A DNA stretch of 49,349 bases from positions 1-49,349 of the IMG/VR virus record IMGVR_UViG_3300036857_000177; one strand, 5' to 3'. A program made the position numbers and the translations under genes. Below the pieces are notes generated by a model, which saw only the letters and a list, made by a program, of their open reading frames with translations, had not been told where the DNA came from and did not search any database. Positions 30,345 through 38,419 of the stretch are shown here, one piece after another (position 1 is the stretch's first letter; every line of letters begins with the position of its first letter). The stretch comes from a virus.

Positions 30345-30605
30345 GTGGAAACAGGAGAAGACAAAATCAAACAGCAAATCTTGAGTTATCTCAAGATGAG
30401 TGCCATTCTTGCCGACACTATCCAGGAGATAAAGTCGGTACCATCTGGGCATCTTTATGCCATGGTGATGGGCAAGATGGACATCAACACTTACAACCAC
30501 TTGATTGATACGCTTATCAAGGGTGGCGTCGTTCGTCGAGAACCGTCGCATCTACTTGTGTGGATCGGCGGGAGCAGCAAGGTTCTTCCTAGCATCGAGA
30601 GATAG
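30345..30605 (+). CDS. winged-helix-like protein, 86 residues
   Basis: GTG 30345, AGGAGG upstream. KIKQQILSYLKMSAILADTI ... MDINTYNHLIDTLIKGGVV then HLLVWIGG fits a small winged helix (helices then a beta wing). It stands first after its own promoter, so a regulator is plausible. Low GC relative to neighbours. Confidence 0.5.
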   Translation: METGEDKIKQQILSYLKMSAILADTIQEIKSVPSGHLYAMVMGKMDINTYNHLIDTLIKGGVVRREPSHLLVWIGGSSKVLPSIER

Positions 30606-30695
30606 AGCAGCACCGGGGCCAAACCGAAAGAATCCACCGCTGTCACGATAGGTGGTTACTCACATCTTAGGTTTGTATGACTGCCCGGTTGGGGC

Positions 30696-30722
30696 GGGGC
30701 GGAAGTCGTGACCTTCCGCTCC
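30696..30722 (+). promoter_or_regulatory. leader hairpin before 30743 gene
   Basis: GGGGCGGAAG / CTTCCGCTCC (10 pairs including one G-U, loop TCGTGAC), ending 12 bases before the AAAGGAG of the next gene. No T-run. The rest of 30606-30742 holds no gene. Confidence 0.45.
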
Positions 30723-30742
30723 ATTCCCCCGAAAGGAGACAC

Positions 30743-30943
30743 ATGGCGACGATTGGAGAGTTGACTGGAATGCGCCAGCCGCTCCCCTGTGACAGAAAGG
30801 AAGCCCATCGGTCGATGGGCAAGGCAAGAGCGGCACTACGCGCACGTCTGAAAGATGACACGAAGGTCCGGGAAGCGAAGACACTGAATGCCTATAAGTG
30901 TCCTCACTGTCCCTTTTTCCATGTAGGACACAAATCAAGATGA
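30743..30943 (+). CDS. zinc-knuckle protein, 66 residues
   Basis: AAAGGAGA site. KARAALRARLKDDTKVREAK basic helix, then NAYKCPHCPFFHVGHKSR, the common phage C-terminal zinc hairpin (CPxC ... H-x-GH). Probably nucleic-acid binding. Confidence 0.65.
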   Translation: MATIGELTGMRQPLPCDRKEAHRSMGKARAALRARLKDDTKVREAKTLNAYKCPHCPFFHVGHKSR

Positions 30944-31236
30944 TTGCTTTCACTCCAGCAGAAAAGGCCCATCTGAAAGAAAAACTCCAGAAGGGCTTCG
31001 ACACCTACAAGCTCCCGACTCATACGGAATCGAGTCTGGAAAGCTACATCCTTCAGGGAATCCCCACCGGGGGTTTCCTCCAGGCCGTTCTCAGCAACAA
31101 TCTTCGTGAAGCTGTGTCGCGTGCCGATGATCAAAATCAGCGAGCACTCGTCAACATCGTGAAGTTCCTTTACAACCATGCCCCATCCGCGTGCTGGGGT
31201 AGCGAGGGCTACTACAGGGACTGGATTAAAAGATAG
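30940..31236 (+). CDS. unknown conserved-type phage protein, 98 residues
   Basis: SLESYILQGIPTGGFLQAVL then NNLREAVSRADDQNQRALVN, VKFLYNHAPSACWGS. This pattern (Y--G---GGFL-AVL-N-L--A---AD--N) recurs in small phage proteins with no known function. ATGA overlap with the previous gene. Confidence 0.65.
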   Translation: MIAFTPAEKAHLKEKLQKGFDTYKLPTHTESSLESYILQGIPTGGFLQAVLSNNLREAVSRADDQNQRALVNIVKFLYNHAPSACWGSEGYYRDWIKR

Positions 31237-31475
31237 CTCCAACATCCTCTACTCTCAGAGGGGGCAAAACTGATTTCTGCCGGTCTTTTTCAGTTGTTGG
31301 AGCTACCACAAAAGACCGGCACTGAATTTAGAAATGAGTGGCAACGCAGCGCGGTAAGGAGAATCGCCCGAAGCTCTTCGGAGCTAAGTTATTCGATTCT
31401 CCCTCGGGGCGTCGGGAAAAAGCGCAGACATCATCGTAGGCCGTCGACTACGAAGGATTGGCAATCTGATGTCGC
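31235..31475 (+). ncRNA. putative structured RNA upstream of DNA polymerase
   Basis: Potential pseudoknot: AGCTCCAACA (31235-31244) with TGTTGGAGCT (31295-31304), interleaved with TGCCGGTCTTTT (31278-31289) and AAAAGACCGGCA (31310-31321). Loop 1 contains CCTCT/AGAGG. Then GGAGAATCG / CGATTCTCC (31358-31366, 31394-31402) encloses AGCTC-UUCG-GAGCT (31372-31385, a C(UUCG)G tetraloop). Finally GACATCA / TGATGTC (31427-31433, 31467-31473) encloses TCGTAG / CTACGA and ATT-GGC-AAT. All arms listed are perfect. No ORF or T-run. No known class recognised (tmRNA and RNase P features absent). The first 2 bases overlap the preceding stop codon. Confidence 0.55.
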
Positions 31476-31526
31476 CAGCGAAATGGATGAATCGCAAGAC
31501 GCCTGCCACTCAGTTAAGGAGTTCTC

Positions 31527-31727
31527 ATGAGTCATCGAAAGAAACCCAAAGCTCGACCGAAGTGGTGTTACCACAAGTGTCAGAAATGTTTCCGGAGCTG
31601 GAAGCATCGTCCGGTCATGAAGTGTGATCTGATGACCATGGCACTCTGTGGTGACTGCTTCATGGACAACAGGCGGGAAAATACGATCTACGTCGTCGAT
31701 GATGTCCTTCCAGACGATGCTATTTGA
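31527..31727 (+). CDS. zinc-binding protein, 66 residues
   Basis: AAGGAG site. WCYHKCQKCFRSWKH and KCDLMTMALCGDCFMDN: two Cys pairs plus a basic start (MSHRKKPKARPK). Overlaps the polymerase start by 11 bases. Confidence 0.6.
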   Translation: MSHRKKPKARPKWCYHKCQKCFRSWKHRPVMKCDLMTMALCGDCFMDNRRENTIYVVDDVLPDDAI

Positions 31728-33609
31728 TCTCAGGAAACGGATTCCTGAATTCACAGGAGAGTGGAAGCTGCCGGAGCTTCCCTCACTGAGCAATGTTAAG
31801 GAGCTTTATCTTAACGTCGAAGCTACAGGTCTCAAATGGTGGCGTCGCGATCAGCCGGTAGGTCTTAGTGTCATTTTCGGTGATCAAAACTATTATCTCC
31901 CCTTCGGTCATGCTGGCGGCAATCTCCCCGAGGAACAGGTAAAATACTGGGCACAGCGTGAGCTCCGCGGCAAGCGGATTACGAACATTAACATCAAGTT
32001 TGACATCCATATGCTCCGCCAGTGGGGCGTAGATCTTGAAGAGCAAGGATGTGAAGTCGCTGATGTTGCCCATCAAGCGGCGCTGCTTGACGATCATCGG
32101 CAACGTTTCGCGCTAGACATTTTAGTCCCAGAGTTCTTGAAGATAGCTCCCATGCCACGACTCGATGAGTCGCGTATGGCAGAACATCATGCTGGGCAAG
32201 TAGCGCCGCGTGCCATATATAATGTATGGGCGGTTCGGGAGCTCGAGAAAATCTTCCGTCCGGAAATGACGAAGCAGGATCTTGACCGAGTTCGTAAACT
32301 CGAAGAAGAGGTCATTTTCGTTGTTTGTGAGATGGAAAAGAACGCAGCAAAGATTGATGTTGAAAAGCTCAATCTGTGGTGTGTTCTCATTCAACAGAAG
32401 ATCGAAGAACTCAAGTGGCGTATCTGGAAGAATACCGGACTCAAATTCAATCCGACGCCCCTGCATTGGGTCAAGCTCTTCCAACATGAACGTGTCAACA
32501 ATACCGAACTGACTCCGGGCGGGAAGCCTAGTTTTCACGACAGCGTTCTCAAGAACATCCCAAATGAAAATATCCAGATTGCTCGTCGTATCGCTCGCCT
32601 AGCGAGTATCAATAGCAAATATCTTCAGAAATACCAGCGGACCGTCGGCAGCGATGGCATCCTGCGATTCGCCCTGCATCAGCTTCGTACTCAAAAAGAC
32701 GAATATGATTCAATGGACGTCGGTACGATCTCTGGTCGATTCTCATCGACCGGGATTGACGACGAAGAAGGAGCGAATATTCAGCAGGTAATGAAAGTCG
32801 CTAAACAGAGAGTTTTATTCGGATATGACGAGAACGATGGATCACACGATGATGAAATTTTCATCATCCGTGAACTTCATATTCCGGAAGAGGGAGAACA
32901 CTTGTCGGCGGATGCGATGCAAATCGAATATCGCATTTTCGCAGATAAGACGCGATCCGAAAAACTTCTAAAGAAGTATCAAGAAGATCCCAAGGCCAGC
33001 TTCCACCGCATGATTGAAGCTGACATCAAACCGCATCGACCGAAGTTCACCTATCGTCAGGTAAAAGACTTGAACTTTGCCACCATCTATGCCGCGGGTC
33101 TCTGTAAGAAGGCGTGGATGTTGGAGTTCATTACGAAGACTCAGTTTGAAGAGTTGAATCGGGAATACAACAATCGTGTCCCGCGCTCTCATCCACTTTT
33201 AGCTGACGCCCTCGAGATAGACAAAATCTACGCCCGTGAGCTTCCAGAAGCTGGGCCGCTAATCAAGTTGGCCAGCGACATCGCCGCTAAACGAGGGTAT
33301 GTGCGAACCCTGCTGGGTCGCCGGATTCGTTTCCCTCAGAAGATTCGGTTGCATAAGGCTCTTAACGGAGTCATTCAAGGCTCCGCAGCCGACGTTGCGA
33401 AGAAGAAATCAGTAGAACTTCATAAGGAACGGAAGTGGACGGGACTGCTTCTACGCTATCCGGTTCATGATGAGTTCGACGGTGATGCTCGAATTCCTGA
33501 AACGAAGGTTCGGGTTCAAGAAATTTTAGATACACAGTCGTTTCCACAGATGAAGATTCCTATACTTTGGGAAGTCAATACCGGAAAGACGTGGAAGGAT
33601 TGCGCGTGA
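31717..33609 (+). CDS. family A DNA polymerase with degenerate Exo I motif
   Basis: 630 residues from ATG 31717 (ATG 31702 is possible; no clear ribosome site for either). Exonuclease domain: Exo I reads LYLNVEATGL, with Asn33 where the catalytic Asp of D-x-E is expected; Exo II NIKFDIHML is intact. Polymerase: RFSSTGIDDEEGANIQQV, motif A LSADAMQIEYRIFA, motif B RQVKDLNFATIYAAG, motif C YPVHDEFD near residue 585. No 5-prime nuclease domain. The Asn suggests weak or absent proofreading. Structured RNA and a zinc protein precede it; a VRR-type nuclease overlaps its stop. Confidence 0.9.
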   Translation: MLFDLRKRIPEFTGEWKLPELPSLSNVKELYLNVEATGLKWWRRDQPVGLSVIFGDQNYYLPFGHAGGNLPEEQVKYWAQRELRGKRITNINIKFDIHMLRQWGVDLEEQGCEVADVAHQAALLDDHRQRFALDILVPEFLKIAPMPRLDESRMAEHHAGQVAPRAIYNVWAVRELEKIFRPEMTKQDLDRVRKLEEEVIFVVCEMEKNAAKIDVEKLNLWCVLIQQKIEELKWRIWKNTGLKFNPTPLHWVKLFQHERVNNTELTPGGKPSFHDSVLKNIPNENIQIARRIARLASINSKYLQKYQRTVGSDGILRFALHQLRTQKDEYDSMDVGTISGRFSSTGIDDEEGANIQQVMKVAKQRVLFGYDENDGSHDDEIFIIRELHIPEEGEHLSADAMQIEYRIFADKTRSEKLLKKYQEDPKASFHRMIEADIKPHRPKFTYRQVKDLNFATIYAAGLCKKAWMLEFITKTQFEELNREYNNRVPRSHPLLADALEIDKIYARELPEAGPLIKLASDIAAKRGYVRTLLGRRIRFPQKIRLHKALNGVIQGSAADVAKKKSVELHKERKWTGLLLRYPVHDEFDGDARIPETKVRVQEILDTQSFPQMKIPILWEVNTGKTWKDCA

Positions 33610-34025
33610 ACGAAGCAACACTCAAACAAGCACTCTGTCAAGATTTACGGACTCTTACTAAGTCGGTCGTGCTCCGGCATGAAGATGTCTTCCGTGCTGG
33701 TAATCCAGACATCTCAGTTACGTGGAGTGGCCTGACGGTTTGGCTGGAAGTAAAATACGACACCAAGACTCGTCGTATGGAGAGTCGTGGCATCCAAAAT
33801 CTGACATGTCGTCAGTTAGCACTCGCTGGATGGTGCTTCTATGTAATCTACGAAGACTTGGAGGAGAAGCAAACTCTCATCGTTGATCCAGAAAACTTTG
33901 AGAACGGTCGGATCGTAAACAGAGACTTTAACAAATACTGGGGGCAGGGTATCGCCAAAGGATTTAGTCATAGCTCTGTGACAAATTTCATTAGGAATCT
34001 TGCTAATGGCCATCACCACCGATAG
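33606..34025 (+). CDS. VRR-NUC-like nuclease
   Basis: 139 residues from GTG 33606 (GTGA overlap with the polymerase). N-terminal E3, then RAGNPDISVTW (D35) and LTVWLEVKY (E48-x-K50) form a PD-(D/E)xK core; later RQLALAGW is the usual post-catalytic helix. Proteins of this size in phages often cut branched DNA. Works with the adjacent polymerase in replication or recombination. Confidence 0.7.
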   Translation: MNEATLKQALCQDLRTLTKSVVLRHEDVFRAGNPDISVTWSGLTVWLEVKYDTKTRRMESRGIQNLTCRQLALAGWCFYVIYEDLEEKQTLIVDPENFENGRIVNRDFNKYWGQGIAKGFSHSSVTNFIRNLANGHHHR

Positions 34026-34248
34026 AAACGAATACCTACCGTCTCATGTCACACAGCGAGTAAAACGCGCTGTACGACTGGAAGCTGCCAACCGAAGTAT
34101 GTCGGCATCGGCACTCGTGTTTGAAATTCTCCAAGAACGGATGCGAGAGCTTGGCTACGAGGTGGATGCAAATGAATTCATGGATTCATCAGATTCACGA
34201 GACCACGCCGGTGCAGATGAAAGGCCAAACCTGGTTCAAAAGGGATGA
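34006..34248 (+). CDS. ribbon-helix-helix protein, 80 residues
   Basis: ATG 34006. YLPSHVTQRVKRAVRLEAAN then RSMSASALVFEILQERMREL: Arc/CopG-type RHH with a polar tail. Likely a transcription regulator. The last 77 bases overlap the PLP enzyme gene. Confidence 0.6.
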   Translation: MAITTDRNEYLPSHVTQRVKRAVRLEAANRSMSASALVFEILQERMRELGYEVDANEFMDSSDSRDHAGADERPNLVQKG

Positions 34249-35143
34249 CCTCTTTGCTCCACTAGGCGCGGGCGGGATCAATGGCGCGAAGCTTCGTCAG
34301 TGCATCTGGCTCGTGCATCGGGCTTATGAAGCGAATATCCCCGGCTTGGTTTCAGGAGCTAGCGTCAAGAGTCCACAGTTGATGATGACGAGTGCCGTCG
34401 CGCATCACTTCGGCATGAAGAGTCATCATGTGATCGGTGCTACCAAAGAAAGCACGATGCGGAATCACGTGTCGGTCGACATCGCCGCGGAATACGGAGC
34501 GACCTTTACAATCCTGAATATTGGGTTCAATCCCAATCTTCAGCGAGAAGTCACACGTCTCGTTAACTCAGACATCTCAGCCTATCAAGGCTGGCTCCAT
34601 CTGGAATACGGAATCTCGCTTAACCATCTGTTTCATCCACCTGAAGACATTGAGAAGTTTCATTGGATCGGTGGACAACAAGCTCGCAACATCCCAGAAG
34701 AAGTGGAGACTCTCATTGTTCCTGCTGGCTCATGCAATTCTGCTACTTCTGTTCTTTATGGGATTGCGATGTATCCACCGCCCAATCTCAAAAAAGTGAT
34801 TCTTATCGGCATCGGTCCATCTAAGCTCCAATGGATGGAACGACGTCTTGATATTATCAGAGACATCTCTGGTGAAGATGTTGAGCATCCTGCATCCAAA
34901 GTTCGCAAGTGGAACTGGATGTATTGTGATCTCCACGGCGCCGGGATCTACTCATACCAAGACGAAGCTGAATACTTTCTGGAAGACATCACGTTCCATC
35001 CGACCTACGAGGGGAAATGTATGAACTACCTCATGGCTCGGATGCCGGAAGTCTTCAACCCCACGACTTGCTTCTGGATCATCGGCGGTCCTGTGGACAG
35101 GAACTACATGAAGGATCTCGCAACCCGTTCAGTGAGGGGATAA
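34172..35143 (+). CDS. PLP-dependent enzyme, Trp synthase beta superfamily
   Basis: 323 residues from ATG 34172 (GAGG 9 bases upstream; ATG 34166 is possible). WFKRDDLFAPLGAGGINGAK followed by LRQ gives the PLP lysine K40, as in ACC deaminase/D-cysteine desulfhydrase relatives. Then SGASVKSPQL, HHVIGATK, AAEYGATF and C-terminal VPAGSCNSATSVLYG (the glycine/serine phosphate cup). A small amino acid or an amino-acid adduct on DNA is the expected substrate. In hypermodifying phages such enzymes trim the amino acid attached to thymine. It heads the block of modification-type genes. Confidence 0.75.
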   Translation: MNSWIHQIHETTPVQMKGQTWFKRDDLFAPLGAGGINGAKLRQCIWLVHRAYEANIPGLVSGASVKSPQLMMTSAVAHHFGMKSHHVIGATKESTMRNHVSVDIAAEYGATFTILNIGFNPNLQREVTRLVNSDISAYQGWLHLEYGISLNHLFHPPEDIEKFHWIGGQQARNIPEEVETLIVPAGSCNSATSVLYGIAMYPPPNLKKVILIGIGPSKLQWMERRLDIIRDISGEDVEHPASKVRKWNWMYCDLHGAGIYSYQDEAEYFLEDITFHPTYEGKCMNYLMARMPEVFNPTTCFWIIGGPVDRNYMKDLATRSVRG

Positions 35144-35385
35144 TGATTGAAATTAGAATTAGTAAACGGATTTGGGGAGATAGTCCTGAATCTTTAGCTA
35201 GTATCCGTAATCACATTTTGAGCGGAAAACCATTTCTAGCTAAATGCCCAAATTGTGAAGAGGGACCAGTGCTAGGTCGTTGTACCTCAAGAGACGGCAC
35301 TGAAGGACTATACTGTGTCGGTTGTGGAAAAGTTCATCCTCTTCCTGGAGATGAAATTCATCTTTTCAATGTTTTCTTTGACTAA
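35143..35385 (+). CDS. zinc-ribbon protein, 80 residues
   Basis: GAGGGG site, ATG overlapping the previous stop. FLAKCPNCEEGPVLGRCTS and GLYCVGCGKVHPLPG: two C-x2-C knuckles. The stop is one base from the tRNA. Function unknown. Confidence 0.6.
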   Translation: MIEIRISKRIWGDSPESLASIRNHILSGKPFLAKCPNCEEGPVLGRCTSRDGTEGLYCVGCGKVHPLPGDEIHLFNVFFD

Positions 35386-35386
35386 A

Positions 35387-35462
35387 GTCCTTTTCGTCTA
35401 GAGGCCTAGGATATCGCCCTTTCACGGCGAAGACACGGGTTCGAATCCCGTAGAGGACACCA
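35387..35462 (+). tRNA. tRNA-Glu (UUC), CCA encoded
   Basis: Acceptor GTCCTTT pairs with AGAGGAC; D arm TCTAGAGGCCTAGGA; anticodon stem CGCC/GGCG with loop CTTTCAC giving anticodon UUC; T arm ACGGG-TTCGAAT-CCCGT. Discriminator A59 is followed by CCA (35460-35462). Closely resembles E. coli tRNA-Glu. It lies inside an operon, one base after a stop codon. Its last A is the first base of the next gene's AAGGAGG. Confidence 0.95.
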
Positions 35463-35472
35463 AGGAGGAAAA

Positions 35473-36213
35473 ATGAAAATCGCACTTGTCTGCGAGAAGT
35501 GGCGACTTCCTGTTATGCCGGGGAAAGCGGCGATTGTTCCAGGCGAAGACAAGCGAGTGCTTGGATACTACGAGTATATCAATGCGAAGTCGCACGAAGT
35601 GGGTCGAAATGCCTTCTGCATTGAGTTTCTACTTAATCGACTCCCGAAGGGACTCGCTGTGGTTGAGGCCTTCGGTGGCGTCGGCGTCTTCGCGACCATT
35701 GTGCAGAATGTCATCAAACCCTCTTTTCATCTGATCATGGACCTCGATGACGACTGCTATCACCAACTTCAGAATGCTTTTAATCCAGATGAAGTTAACA
35801 ACATCTTAGTCGAGCAAGCGGATGCTCGGCTAGTGATGACACAGGTCGCTGCGGACCTTTATCTGCTGGACTTTCCGTTTTTCACGATGGTTCAGTATTC
35901 CAAGTGGAAGGATGAATGGGACGCGATCGTCGCACATCAACCGAAGGCCATCGTCTGGATGGACGGTGCTTCCAAGTATCTCCATCTGCATACAGAACTC
36001 TATTCAAAGGTTTCAGAATTCCCCATTTCCGACCACACCACGTATATTCAAGGAGTGCGTAAGTTCATCCTTGAACGTCACAACTATACCGTGACCGCGT
36101 GCGCGTTCTCCACTGGGTGTTACTACTTCCTCGCTGAGCCTGGCTGGCATCAAGAACCTCCGGTAATCGTTCAAGAAAAGAGACAGGGAGGTCTGAAATG
36201 GATAGCTCAGTAG
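35473..36213 (+). CDS. SAM methyltransferase-like protein, 246 residues
   Basis: AAGGAGG overlaps the tRNA end. Rossmann motif I VVEAFGGVGVFATI (64-71 core), acidic motif MDLDDDC (89-95), VEQADARLVM, and motif IV-like LLDFPFFT (133-138), resembling the DPPF type but with DFP. The end is YFLAEPGWHQEPP. The substrate could be a base or an adduct on DNA. Overlaps the amino-acid:DNA transferase gene by 16 bases, suggesting shared pathway. No target-recognition domain is apparent. Confidence 0.6.
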   Translation: MKIALVCEKWRLPVMPGKAAIVPGEDKRVLGYYEYINAKSHEVGRNAFCIEFLLNRLPKGLAVVEAFGGVGVFATIVQNVIKPSFHLIMDLDDDCYHQLQNAFNPDEVNNILVEQADARLVMTQVAADLYLLDFPFFTMVQYSKWKDEWDAIVAHQPKAIVWMDGASKYLHLHTELYSKVSEFPISDHTTYIQGVRKFILERHNYTVTACAFSTGCYYFLAEPGWHQEPPVIVQEKRQGGLKWIAQ

Positions 36214-37325
36214 GCCGTTGGTCCGACATCAATGAAGTAGATGAAATTTCCGATCTGGAAACGGGCATGGACTTTCGAAAGCCCGAATACCGTCGGGAAG
36301 TGTTTCTGCGCTTCTATCAGTTCCACACGAAATACAAGGCTCATCCGGGTGGCGTGTATTATCTCATCCCAGCACTATCCGAGGTCTTTGAGTGGGACAT
36401 AGAAGAACAATTATGGTGGGCGTTCTTGAATGGCAATACTCAGAACCCGATCATATCCACGATCATCATGCAGAGCTTTCCGTATCTCGCGGAAACCGAT
36501 CCAGTGGAGCTCCAAAACTATTTGGATACCAACTGGCATCGTCTTCATTTTGATACGGACCGGCGCTACTGGAAGAAGGAGCTCGCAAACTGTGTCGCGA
36601 ACTATCAGCGTCAGCTGAATGGTGAGACACAGCGGAGTTTCTTTGAGAAGTATTGTCAGGCTCAAAGTAAAGCCTCAAACTTCATGATGATGTGGGACAA
36701 GGTGCGAAATGACTTCTATGGTTTTGGTCGCTTATCCACATGGTCCTACTTGGAATATCTATTTATTCTTGGATTGCCGATCGATCCAGGAACTCTGTTC
36801 CTCGAGGACCGGGACGGTTCAAAATCACTTCGAAATGGTCTCTGTAAAGTACTCGGCAGGGACGATTTGGATTGGCACGATTCTAACCCGACCTTTAACG
36901 GAAAATACGCTCCTGAGCTTATTCACTGGCTAGATGGTGAAGCCAATCTACTTCTGTGGGAAGCTAAGGAGCGGATGCCCAACGAACCGTCCATCAGCCA
37001 CTTTACCCTCGAAAGCACGTTCTGCTCTTACAAGAGTTGGTTTCGTCCAAATCGTCGTTATCCTAACGTCTATAACGACATGATGAACGAACGCATCAAG
37101 AAAGCTGAAGCTGACTGGAAAGATGACGCGGGTTTAGATCTCGATCTCTTCTGGCAACTCCGGAAGGCTTTCTTGCCGAAAAACCTGCGGCTGGAAGACA
37201 ATCCCAATGATCTCGGCATTCACCCCACCAAGCAGAATCACTTCCGTCTGACTGGCCAGGTGATCATGATGGAACGTGATTGGAGTTGTTTCGCTAACGA
37301 TTACTCAAAGAGGTTAGTGGAATGA
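36198..37325 (+). CDS. amino-acid:DNA transferase-like (aGPT-Pplase) protein 1
   Basis: 375 residues, all-helical. DFRKPEYRREVFLRFYQFHT opens the domain; FGRLSTWSYLEYLFILG (176-192) and DGSKSLRNGLCKVLGRDD (206-223) match my recollection of the alpha-glutamyl/putrescinyl thymine pyrophosphorylase family, which displaces pyrophosphate from 5-pyrophosphoryloxymethyl-uracil in DNA with an amino acid or amine. Starts inside the methyltransferase gene and ends in an ATGA overlap with the HD gene. Assignment is from sequence pattern plus the kinase and thymidylate synthase homologues nearby. Confidence 0.65.
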   Translation: MDSSVGRWSDINEVDEISDLETGMDFRKPEYRREVFLRFYQFHTKYKAHPGGVYYLIPALSEVFEWDIEEQLWWAFLNGNTQNPIISTIIMQSFPYLAETDPVELQNYLDTNWHRLHFDTDRRYWKKELANCVANYQRQLNGETQRSFFEKYCQAQSKASNFMMMWDKVRNDFYGFGRLSTWSYLEYLFILGLPIDPGTLFLEDRDGSKSLRNGLCKVLGRDDLDWHDSNPTFNGKYAPELIHWLDGEANLLLWEAKERMPNEPSISHFTLESTFCSYKSWFRPNRRYPNVYNDMMNERIKKAEADWKDDAGLDLDLFWQLRKAFLPKNLRLEDNPNDLGIHPTKQNHFRLTGQVIMMERDWSCFANDYSKRLVE

Positions 37326-37909
37326 TCACGACGTTCACATTGAAAAGAGTCGATCCATTGAATGTGCGGGTTGAAGACATCGATATTGAAGACATTGCAC
37401 ATTCACTGTCTCTAATCAATCGATTCGCGGGACACTCGTCGATTCCTATTTCCGTTGCCCAGCACTCGTGCTACGTGGCGTGGCTCTGCGAAGGACAAGA
37501 GCCTTACATTCAGCTACAGGCACTTCTGCACGATGCCGCGGAAGCCTATCTCGGGGACGTCACCAAATGGCTGAAACACTCGCCAGAATTCGATAACTTC
37601 CGTCTCCTCGAGGATGACGTCCAGCGCGTCATCTTCACATGGGCTGGCTGTCCTCTAGAGTTGCATCCGTCGGTCGAAACAGCCGACAAGCTGATGGTCA
37701 AGTTTGAGGCTAAGAAAGCCTATGGTCCGAACTATATCATCGATCGTCCTGGCTACGGAGAAATTTCTGATGAAGAATACCACTGGATTCAGTCTCAGAC
37801 TCTGTGGCCGTGGACCGTGTGGAACTGGAGAAGGACAGAAGAGCGATTTCTAAACCTCCACAAAGCTCTGCTAGGTCGCTGCGCGGCGCAAGGGTCGGGC
37901 ATTGCGTAA
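37322..37909 (+). CDS. HD-domain hydrolase (YfbR-like 5-prime nucleotidase)
   Basis: 195 residues. INRFAGHSSIPISVAQHS (H48), LLHDAAEAYLGDV with H70-D71, and ETADKLMVKFE carry the metal-binding HD pattern. YfbR-type enzymes remove phosphate from dNMPs. In a phage that replaces thymine, this could drain the normal nucleotide pool. Overlaps the transferase gene by 4 bases. Confidence 0.75.
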   Translation: MITTFTLKRVDPLNVRVEDIDIEDIAHSLSLINRFAGHSSIPISVAQHSCYVAWLCEGQEPYIQLQALLHDAAEAYLGDVTKWLKHSPEFDNFRLLEDDVQRVIFTWAGCPLELHPSVETADKLMVKFEAKKAYGPNYIIDRPGYGEISDEEYHWIQSQTLWPWTVWNWRRTEERFLNLHKALLGRCAAQGSGIA

Positions 37910-37924
37910 AAGGCAATCCTAGGC

Positions 37925-38015
37925 CCCTCACAGCCCCGTGAGCACGCTTTGGGGCTGCCGCCAAAGGCAATGCAAGGGGCGGTTTGCGCGGCGTTCTCAC
38001 GGCCTGTGAGCGGTT
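37925..38015. repeat. CCTCACAGCCCCGTGAGC repeat and relative
   Basis: The 18-mer at 37926-37943 is exact to 47935-47952; a degenerate form (TCTCACGGCCTGTGAGCG) follows at about 37995. CTCAC and GTGAG arms can pair. The intergenic region also repeats GGCAAT-type words. It separates the HD gene from two small AT-rich genes. Confidence 0.55.
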
Positions 38016-38035
38016 TCACAAACAGGAGAATACGC

Positions 38036-38221
38036 ATGAGATCTGATAAATTACTAAGAAATCTTCCAGATAAAAAAGTCTTAATAGATTGTCTCTACGC
38101 AAGATGCGACTGCACACAGCATTCTGCTTATGGTAGAATTTGTGAAGAGGTATATCTACATATGGTTGATTGGTGTACTCCTTGTTTGATGAAAGCTGCA
38201 ATAGATCTTTTAAGACAGTGA
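38036..38221 (+). CDS. unknown Cys-containing protein, 61 residues
   Basis: CAGGAGA site. MRSDKLLRNLPDKKVLIDCL, ARCDCTQHSAYGRICEEVYL, WCTPCLMKAAIDLLRQ: CxC, C and C-x2-C suggest zinc. AT-rich compared with neighbours. Confidence 0.55.
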   Translation: MRSDKLLRNLPDKKVLIDCLYARCDCTQHSAYGRICEEVYLHMVDWCTPCLMKAAIDLLRQ

Positions 38222-38233
38222 AAGAGGCTGGTT

Positions 38234-38356
38234 ATGATGATATGGCTTTTCTGCTGTAATCTATGGAATTTATGTCATGAGTTCCTGCGACGTGAACGAT
38301 TTGACGTGACGCGATACATGTCTCGCGAGTGGATTGCGGAGCAGAAGAAAAAGTAA
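38234..38356 (+). CDS. 40-residue basic protein
   Basis: AAAGAGG site. MMIWLFCCNLWNLCHEFLRR then TRYMSREWIAEQKKK. Short hydrophobic N-terminus, basic rest; possibly membrane-associated. No family. Confidence 0.45.
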   Translation: MMIWLFCCNLWNLCHEFLRRERFDVTRYMSREWIAEQKKK

Positions 38357-38373
38357 ACCTCAGCGTTTTTCAC

Positions 38374-38402
38374 TTGCCTTTTGTTAACTCATAGTATAGT
38401 GT
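38374..38402 (+). promoter_or_regulatory. promoter of the kinase-transferase-TS operon
   Basis: GCGTTTTTCAC then TTGCCT (38374-38379), 17 bases, TAGTGT (38397-38402); TATAGT at 38395 with 15-base spacing is an alternative -10. It lies 18-25 bases before the first kinase ATG. Confidence 0.6.
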
Positions 38403-38419
38403 ATAGGTGACTGCCGCCT

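Noticed and set aside
31235-31475. tmRNA or RNase P RNA
   Set aside because: No tRNA-like acceptor/T arm, tag frame or RNase P core motifs are visible.
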